Shown here piece by piece: positions 60,763 through 64,000 of a DNA stretch of 64,000 nt. The stretch spans positions 18,116,637-18,180,636 of the forward strand of contig NC_079214.1 in assembly GCF_029633865.1 (NCBI RefSeq). The letters are read 5' to 3'. The notes under the pieces were generated by a model. That model searched no databases. It was not told the origin of the DNA and saw nothing but the letters and a program-made list of their open reading frames with translations. The number at the start of each line of letters is the position of its first letter. The first letter of the stretch is position 1. Source of the DNA: Lampris incognitus. Lineage: Eukaryota; Chordata; Actinopteri; Lampriformes; Lampridae. Position numbers and translations under genes: made by a program.

Positions 60763-62366
60763 CATACAATATATGGCCAAAAGTGTGTGGACACCATGTC
60801 ATTCAACATCCATCCATTATCTTCACCGCTTATCCTGCTCTCAGGGTCGCGGGGATGCTGGAGCCTATTCGAACAGTCATTGGACGGCAGGTGGGGAGAC
60901 ACCCTGGACAGGCCGCCAGGCCCTCACAGGGCCAACACACACACATCCATTCATTCCTAGGGACAGTTTAGTATGGCCAATTCACCTGAATTACATGTCT
61001 TCAAACTGTGGGAGGAAACCAGAGCCCCCGGAGGAAACCCATGCAGACACGGGGGGACCATGCAAACTCCACACAGAGGACGACCCGGGATGACCCACCA
61101 GGGTTGGACTACCCCAGGGCTCGAACCCAGGACCTTCTTGCTGTAAGGCGACTGCGCTAGCCACTGCGACACCGTGCCACCCCGTCATTCAACATCTCAT
61201 TCCAAAATTATGAGCATTAATATGGAGTTGGTACACCCTTTGCTGCTATAACAGCCCTGACTCTTCAGGGAATGCTTTCCACATGATTTTGGAAAAACAC
61301 TGTAGGGATTTGCTTCCATTTGGCCACAAGAGCATTAGTGAGGTAATGAGTCAGTATTAGTGAGTGGCAATGATGTTGGGCAAGTAAGCCTAACTTGCAG
61401 TGGGCATTCCAGTTAGTCCCAAAGGTGACTCCGTGCAGGCCAGTCAATTCTCAACAAATCATCTCTGTATAGACCTTACTTTGTGCACAGGGGCACTGTC
61501 ATGATGAAACAGAACAGGACCTTCCCCAAACTGTTGCCACAGAGTTAGAGGCACATCATCTAGAATGTCACTGTAAGCTGTAGCATTAAAATTTCCCTTC
61601 ACTGAAACTAATGTGCCTAGCCAGAACCATGAAAAACAGCCCCAGACCATTATTTCTTCTCCACCAAACTTTATTGTTGGCACCGTGTACTGTGTATTTG
61701 GGCAGGTAGTGTTCTCCTGGCATCCTTCAAACCCACACTCATCTTTCTGAGTGCCAGATAGTGAAGTTTGATTCATCACTACTGAGGATGTATTTCCATC
61801 GCTCCAGAGACCAACGGCGGAGAGTTTTACACCACTCCAGCCGGCGTTTGGCATTGCGCATCGCGATCTTATGCTTCTGTGCTGCTGCTCGGCTATGGAA
61901 ACCCATTACATGAAACATTCAGCGAAAAGTTCTGGTGATGATGTTGCTTCCAGGGACGGTTTGGAGAAATGAGTGTTACAACCCAGCACAGATGATTTTT
62001 ACACGCTACGTGCTTCAGTATTCTGTGGTCCTGCTCTGTGAGCTTGTCTGGCCTTCATGGCTGGCCTGTTGGGGTTCCTAGACATTTCCATTTCACAATA
62101 ACAGCATTTACAGTTGACCTGGGTAGCTCTAGCAGGGCAGAAATTTTACAAACTGTCTTGCTGGAAAGGTTGCTTGCTATGATGGTTCCATGGCTCCATG
62201 TTGAAAGTCACTGGTCTCTATGGCCCATTCCACTGCCAGTATTTGTTTAAGGAGATTGCATAGCTGTGAGTTTGATTTCGTACAGCTGTTAGTAATGGGT
62301 GTGGCTGAAATATCCCCATATCTCTTAATTAGAAGGGATGTCCACATACTTTTGGCCATGTAGTTT
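60763..62366 (-). mobile_element. degraded Tc1-like transposon with nested SINE
   Basis: Terminal repeats share ATGGCCAAAAGT and TGTGGACA: left at about 60774-60793, right, inverted, at about 62338-62360. On the minus strand, transposase pieces include [33 protein letters not shown], an [20 protein letters not shown] block with the second catalytic aspartate, and upstream [15 protein letters not shown] text near 61900. Stops and frameshifts are frequent and the third-acid block is missing. Removing the nested SINE leaves about 1.2 kb, the normal size of such elements. Confidence 0.88.
60811..61183 (-). repeat. SINE family A nested in the Tc1 element
   Basis: Full-length reverse copy: CCATCCATTATC tail at the low end, B box GGTTCGAGCCC and A-box region at the high end. 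GTCATTCAACATC occurs on both sides (60798-60810 and 61184-61196), a 10-13-bp target duplication cut from the Tc1 sequence. The SINE is therefore younger than the Tc1 copy. Confidence 0.95.
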
Positions 62367-62921
62367 ATCAGGCCACCTATGTGCAGATTTTCCAATTGTG
62401 CATGGCATGGCACAACTTTGTATTCACTTCCATCAATGGATAGATTTCTACTGCTTCATCAATATAACTTAATAATGGCTCAAGTTGAGTATGTTGATGA
62501 GGTGATGTTTGAGTATTTTTGATTTGTACACCACCTTTCCAAAGCTCAAGGACACTGTGCAATGTCAAATCAGTTTAAATGGCAGTAGAACAAAATTAAA
62601 AAGATAAGCGAACAAGACTTTAATCTGCATATCTTGTATGACCTTATCTTCCATGTGAGCTAGTTGCTTGCTGTCTCAGTTTCACTAGAGCTGCCTGCCG
62701 CAGCTACTAGCAGGCTCTGCTTCTCTGTCCTCATCTAAGAGGAATGTTGACGGGCCATTATGAGATTGGCAATGTTGACACGTGACATCAGTATGCAGTA
62801 TACAGTGGTTCCCATAGGATAGCATGCCAAAATAATCATTCCCATGGCCAGTGTGAACAGAATAACCAATTTGTCTATTTTTCATATCAGTTGGTGCCAT
62901 CGGATCACCCTGCTGCTAAAG

Positions 62922-63126
62922 CAGGCGTGGCTAACCACGTGCCGAGGAGAGCCATGTGTATGCAGGTTTTCAGTCCGGCCGGACTCCACACCAGGTGATT
63001 TCACCGATTAGCAACCCTTCAACCAAAGAGGAAGAACGTATCAGTGAAATCGCCTGGCGTGGAGTTAGGTTGGCTTGAAAATCTGCATACACATGGTTCC
63101 CCATGGCATATGGTTAGCCATCCCTG
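62922..63126. mobile_element. hAT-type MITE with ~75-bp inverted arms
   Basis: 205 bp with ends CAGGCGTGGCTAACC and, inverted, CAGGGATGGCTAACC. The arms also share CCATGTGTATGCAG, TTTTCA, ACTCCAC-CCAGG and GATTTCAC. The flanking 8-mers TGCTAAAG and TGCTATAA match at six positions, as expected for a decayed hAT 8-bp target duplication. There is no coding capacity, so it would have needed a transposase in trans. Confidence 0.85.
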
Positions 63127-64000
63127 TGCTATAAAGTATGTTGGAATGGTTATGCATTTGTAGAACAGAGCATGTGGTTAGAAAGGAATTTTCTTTAGGG
63201 ACAGATAATCTCTGGCCCAGATTCTCACAATAAACTTAAGTGGCCTACATTTTGTTGAATAAACTGTATAGTTGACAGGTTTCATTTATCTAATTATTTC
63301 ATATTCATCCTATTATTTTCAGTTGTGTATCAGAAAGAGAGGGAATGGCACCCTTGGTTTTCATGGGCTATGAAAAATAATTGAGTCAATATTTTTTTGT
63401 AACCCAAAGAGAGCGTGTCATACTCCAGATAAAAATTATTTTTATATTCACTCACTTAGCCCATCAAGAAGGAATCAACCATAGCAGCATTCAGATTTGC
63501 TCTAACCTGTTAGTGTCTATTCATTTATCTGCAGTATCAGTTTTAATTGTGAAATTTTGGGAATAAGGGAGTTCTTCAGTTTATGCTTTCCATCTGTTCT
63601 AGCACCACTGTATGGCAGCATCTGACTTTGAGGGTCAAAGAGCATGGCTGATATTTGTGCAAGTGCTTGGACATGCATCGTATCCTGGTTGTTCTAAATG
63701 GAATGCAAATTTCAGACCTTTGCTAAATATTTCACATATAACATGTTTCTCTAGGTTGGGACATCCTACATTTTGAAACCCTGAAAGTTCTCACTATTGC
63801 TTCACAAGTGGAAAATGACTCATAGGTATGAAGAGGGATAGAAATGCTTTGTATGTTGGGATTACAAGCCTTCTTATTTAGGCTTCTCTGTTTCCTTCCA
63901 AGACTGCATTCCCTATAGTTGACATAGTCAGTGAGGCAATTCAGGATTCCAAGCAAAGGCATGGGGCCCTTCTAGACAGCCGCAAATCCAATGTCACCAT

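Larger units (their letters stand above)
59504..64000 (+). other. loxl1: loxl1 intron 3 (partial)
   Basis: Begins with GTAAGT. I searched for the next LOX exon (it should continue with an HYHSMDEF-like motif) and did not find it, so the intron runs past the window. A perfect 13-bp palindrome AAAATCTGGTCAC/GTGACCAGATTTT lies at about 60039-60069. 59510-60270 and 63130-64000 hold nothing I can name. Confidence 0.75.

Overview
The window looks like a ray-finned fish (teleost) chromosome segment. It has long introns with GT-AG splice sites. It is dense in mobile elements typical of fish genomes: Tc1/mariner elements, Rex1-like, RTE-like and CR1/L2-like LINEs, a BEL/Pao pol fragment and several tRNA-derived SINE families. 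It also carries long (GT)n, (GA)n, (AT)n and (TCTA)n microsatellites. I saw no prokaryotic gene structure. Most open frames are chance ORFs or transposon relics.

One host gene is clear. The 5' half of loxl1 (lysyl oxidase-like 1) lies on the + strand. Exon 1 is 37560-38655: signal peptide and a proline-, glycine- and serine-rich propeptide. Exon 2 is 54349-54457 (109 bp) and exon 3 is 59366-59503 (138 bp); together they begin the catalytic domain. Splice phases agree throughout. The remaining exons (rest of the copper site, the lysine tyrosylquinone residues and the stop) lie beyond base 64000. Intron 1 is about 15.7 kb and intron 2 about 4.9 kb; both hold transposon insertions. A second host gene is represented by a single convincing internal exon on the - strand (5931-6138, 208 bp), which I could not identify.

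Layout: 1-6 kb, sparse intergenic or intronic DNA with SINE fragments and a (GT)45 tract; 5.9-6.1 kb, the orphan exon; 6.5-15 kb, repeat fragments, a GC-rich tandem repeat and unassigned DNA; 15-18.4 kb, a SINE and a cluster of microsatellites; 18.4-20.6 kb, a BEL/Pao pol relic flanked by copies of a TA-rich repeat; 20.6-27.6 kb, SINEs and two RTE-type LINE pieces placed head to head; 28.4-29.7 kb, a dead DD34E Tc1 element; 31.7 kb, a long hairpin; 33.2-34.8 kb, LINE relics; 37.1-59.5 kb, loxl1 with its TE-filled introns; 60-64 kb, loxl1 intron 3 with a SINE, a degraded Tc1 carrying a nested SINE, and a hAT-type MITE.

The most notable mobile element is in loxl1 intron 1. It is a 1.6-kb Tc1/mariner element (40964-42585) with an uninterrupted 347-codon transposase, perfectly matching 29-bp terminal inverted repeats and an unusual D-D-E spacing with 38 residues between the last two acids (DD38E). 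It could still be active. I found no convincing new multi-gene system. The items most worth checking are this element, the orphan exon, the hairpin at 31.7 kb and the patchwork insertion inside the intron 2 LINE.
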